DNA from: Cyclaneusma minus | Taxonomy: Eukaryota > Ascomycota > Leotiomycetes > Marthamycetales > Marthamycetaceae | Length of the DNA: 64,000 nt | Direction: 5' to 3' | NCBI GenBank assembly: GCA_037179335.1 | Contig: JAKZHN010000002.1 | Coordinates: forward strand, 1,984,001 to 2,048,000 | Part shown: one piece after another, positions 61,514 through 64,000 of the stretch | How the letters are laid out: every line of letters begins with the position of its first letter | Position numbering within the stretch: the first letter of the stretch is position 1 | Notes under the pieces: model-generated | The model's database searches: none | Seen by the model: the letters and a program-made list of their open reading frames with translations, nothing else | What the model was told of the DNA's origin: nothing | Program-made: the position numbers and the translations under genes

Positions 61514-63142
61514 TCAACGAAAGTATTCGGGGTTGTCCTTCTTTATCTCCTCGCAGAACTCTATCCACTCATCCGAGCTACTCACGCCAAAGACTGGCAG
61601 ATCAAGCGGCTTATCAGAGCCCCTAGCAACTGCTTCCATCTCTCGAGTAAGCTGCGTGTCGTACCGTTCAGCATCTTGGCGAATCTGTTCAATGAAAGCG
61701 GCTGTGAATCTTTCACTTTTCTCCCTGCCTAACCTGTCCTGTATGCGCTTGTCCCTGGCGTATCTGTAAATCATTGCCGTCCATCCTTCCAGTGCAAGTA
61801 GCTGTTCATCTTCGGCTAAGATGACCTTGAGCTTCTTCAGTCGAGGAAGCTTTGGCATGTTAAGAGCCACATTGTGCCATCCACTGTAATATTGAAGCGC
61901 TTCTCCTCGAGTTCTCAATGGAAGGTTCTCGGTATTGTTCGTATCCCAGGTATGCGAGGGTCCCAATTTTGCGGCCACCTCTTTGGGAAGCTCAACACTG
62001 CCGGGTAGCCGGGGATCTCGAAGTGTGGAATGTAGGTAGATGTGCCACAATTCTACAGACTCCAGGGTGTCTTTGTGGCGCTGTAGGAAACCAATAAGAG
62101 CAGTATCCGTGGTGTTGCCATACATCAGACGGAGGACCTTGAGCTTCGGAAGATAGAGTCTGTCGAGAAGACTTGAAAGGTTTGGCAAACAAACAGGGTC
62201 GTCTTCGTAGATCTGCTCCATTGCATTGAGATACAGCTCAGTCAAGTTCATTGCAGAGACAACGAAGTCATCAAGACGTGCGATACTGTTGTCGATGTCT
62301 TCGCGCGTATCAGAATCGTATTCGTACCAGGGGCAATACTCGATCGAGATGCGCAATATTGACAGCTTGTGGAAGTTTCGAAGGGATATCGGACCCATCT
62401 TGTCAAACAGGTCTTCGCCACGTTTGTCCCAGTACGAGATGTAGTTGATCCTCAATTCAATTAAGGTTGCTGCTACCTCTTCACTGGCATGTAGCAAGGC
62501 AAGCAGTGCCAAAGGTTGCCCTTCGTTGTTGCCGTACCAAAGAAGGTCATTCGCACGAATCATTGTTCTTCTTTGTAGTTGGCGAACGATCGGACCTCCG
62601 CTCTGAGCAGGGTCATAATGGTCATCCGGGCCATGAGCCATCTCAACATACATGTAGCAGACATCAGGTAGTAACTTCAAACCTGCTGTCAACATGTCCA
62701 CCGCGGCACCGCTTGCAAAAAAGGCCTGCTGCTCTTCAGCAAGAGATCGGATGTTCTTCCAGCCTATTTCTATGTCGGTATCATAGTCGGAGGTGCCACC
62801 GACGTAAATCTCGCGAGGTGTACACTCCCAATCGGGGACGATATCATCGCCAAGAAAACGCTCATCGACCATGTCGGCGACAAAAGCGATAGACCTGACG
62901 CAGGCTGCCAACTTGGGCGTCGAAGTGATGCCTGCGAACTTCTGCATGTATTCAGGGAGCAGCATGACGTGGATTTGCCGGAAGAGATCTTCAGCGCCGA
63001 GGTTCGCCATGTTCCGTGAGGCCAGTCTGAGATTCTTCAGAGTCGGGTTGTCGAGTAACGAGCAGATCTTGAGGATCAGCTCGTTGGGAAGGACTGGCGC
63101 ATTGGGAGCAAGAGCTTCGCTGCTGGTTGAATTCGAAGCCAT
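61514..63142 (-). CDS. F-box domain protein (542 residues, no intron)
   Basis: This is an uninterrupted minus-strand frame. The F-box is at residues 17-56 (VLPNELILKICSLLDNPTLK, then LRLASRNMANLGAEDLF), followed by about 485 residues with leucine-rich blocks. It is paralogous to 2802-4421: RLASR, 'LLPEYMQKFAGI' against 'FLPESLAKFRSI', PKLKVLRL against PKLKHFKL, HKDTLESV against HRNTLETF, and GWHNVALNMPKLPRLKKL against AWNNVAAAMPKMPQLKHI. The expected role is a substrate receptor of an SCF ubiquitin ligase; the substrate is unknown. The ATG at 63142 precedes the F-box by 16 residues, as in the paralogue. Composition is normal for the GC-balanced flank, unlike the AT-drifted end of the paralogue beside the block. 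Confidence 0.9.
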   Translation of the reverse strand: MASNSTSSEALAPNAPVLPNELILKICSLLDNPTLKNLRLASRNMANLGAEDLFRQIHVMLLPEYMQKFAGITSTPKLAACVRSIAFVADMVDERFLGDDIVPDWECTPREIYVGGTSDYDTDIEIGWKNIRSLAEEQQAFFASGAAVDMLTAGLKLLPDVCYMYVEMAHGPDDHYDPAQSGGPIVRQLQRRTMIRANDLLWYGNNEGQPLALLALLHASEEVAATLIELRINYISYWDKRGEDLFDKMGPISLRNFHKLSILRISIEYCPWYEYDSDTREDIDNSIARLDDFVVSAMNLTELYLNAMEQIYEDDPVCLPNLSSLLDRLYLPKLKVLRLMYGNTTDTALIGFLQRHKDTLESVELWHIYLHSTLRDPRLPGSVELPKEVAAKLGPSHTWDTNNTENLPLRTRGEALQYYSGWHNVALNMPKLPRLKKLKVILAEDEQLLALEGWTAMIYRYARDKRIQDRLGREKSERFTAAFIEQIRQDAERYDTQLTREMEAVARGSDKPLDLPVFGVSSSDEWIEFCEEIKKDNPEYFR

Positions 63143-64000
63143 CGCGGGTATGAAGGCGGAGGTGGGCGATGGAGTGTGAGATATGGCCAGAGCGGGACGG
63201 ACTGAGGCTTTTGTTGTTGAGTATTTGTCGAAGGCGGTGCGTGGAGAATGATGGCGATGAAGTGTGCGGAGTGGGTGTGAAGATCTGGGTGGTGTAGGTC
63301 AAGTAGCGCGACTGTCACAGTGAGTGAAAGGAACAGGGATTTCGGGACGGTGGGTCCTTGTTTTATAGGCGAGGTCTTGGGACGCGTGGAAAACCAGGAA
63401 GCGAGAGTACCTGATTCTAATTTGAAGACGGCCGTTAGACCACTTGACAGCCAAATTTGTCGTGTAAGGGCCTATGACAGTCGTCAAATCACGAGGGTAG
63501 CGACGACTTATGTCACGTCTAACAAAACTTTTTTCAGTCTGTAAGTTTGTGTACGATCCGATAATCAAGATGAAACTAGGAGAGCTTTTGATTACATGAG
63601 CTATTCCTAACACTCAAACTCAGACAAAGCCATACTGCTCGGGAATGTTCCAGGCAAGTAGTGCGAGCATAGTCTAGACACACGGAAATAGTCCACGCAG
63701 TCTGAATTCAGAGACGAGGTACTCATTATCCTAATTATTTTGACAACCAGAACCCAGAGAATTGTGCATCATTTGAATTATCAGTGACGTAGCTAGCAAT
63801 TGGTTCGACCCGTATGGCTTGACCCAGGTTCGCCATGTGTCACGGTGCGCAGTAAATACCAGTGGTGGGGCGTTAAAGTAACGTTCCTTGTGTAAGGAGA
63901 GAGATTTCTCCCTTTAGATACAGGAAAGCTCTATGTGCAGGAGTGCGGCAGCGCAGGGCAGCAGACTGGGTCACGTGAACCGTTCACGTGATGACTCAGT
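63143..64000. other. Upstream region of the third F-box gene
   Basis: No gene is evident; frames of 74-104 codons lack domains. It contains the palindromic CACGTG pair at its right end. Confidence 0.45.
63971..63998. promoter_or_regulatory. Perfect palindrome with two CACGTG sites followed by TGACTCA
   Basis: The arms TCACGTGAAC (63971-63980) and GTTCACGTGA (63982-63991) are exact reverse complements separated by one C. They are followed at once by TGACTCA (63992-63998), the Gcn4/AP-1-type core. It is about 830 bases upstream of the third F-box start codon and could equally serve a gene beyond the window. Confidence 0.45.

Noticed and set aside
63803..63840. tRNA-like GGTTCGACCC word
   Set aside because: No matching acceptor stem, A box or anticodon arm could be built around it.

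Overview
The window comes from a filamentous ascomycete (Pezizomycotina-type) genome. The evidence is a Zn2Cys6 regulator, short GT-AG introns of 55-117 bases, F-box proteins without introns, and a sharply bounded AT-rich block of about 43 kb filled with LTR retrotransposons whose coding sequences are destroyed by C-to-T / G-to-A change, the mark of repeat-induced point mutation (RIP). I cannot fix the class or species.

Layout. 1-4421: GC-balanced sequence with the 3' part of an F-box gene (3-902), an unclear 1.8 kb interval, and a complete F-box gene (2802-4421). 4470-47593: the AT-rich block. 47594-64000: GC-balanced sequence with a kinase-like gene (47910-49058, minus), a two-exon PPIL4-type cyclophilin-RRM gene (50521-52010, minus), a three-exon Zn2Cys6 factor (56079-57978, plus), a four-exon gene for a small cysteine-rich secreted protein (59509-60216, minus) and a third F-box gene (61514-63142, minus). 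The three F-box proteins are paralogues, and two of them lie on opposite sides of the block.

The AT-rich block resolves by hand into a nested stack of six LTR elements, five of them with 5-bp target-site duplications (TSDs). The outermost is A (LTRs 4470-4694 and 47369-47593, about 6.0 kb without its guests). Inside A sit B (5428-24415, Ty1/copia, TSD TATTA) and D (24830-42909, Ty1/copia, TSD ATTTT). Inside B sits C (5824-11532, Ty3/gypsy on the minus strand, TSD AAGGA/AAGGG). Inside D sit E (27694-33209, copia of the same broad family as D, TSD AATTA) and F (33944-41739, Ty3/gypsy on the plus strand, TSD TTATT). B is about 8 kb too long for a copia element, and roughly 12.6-20.9 kb holds an unassigned guest whose ends and family I could not find. 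No intact open reading frame remains in the block.

The main points for a second look are the nested stack, the unassigned 8 kb guest, the direct demonstration of directional C-to-T change between the two LTRs of A, the 16-base near-identical flanks of A, the small secreted protein with a 12-base exon, and the palindromic CACGTG/AP-1-like sites in intergenic regions. All alignments, counts and splice models were made by eye.
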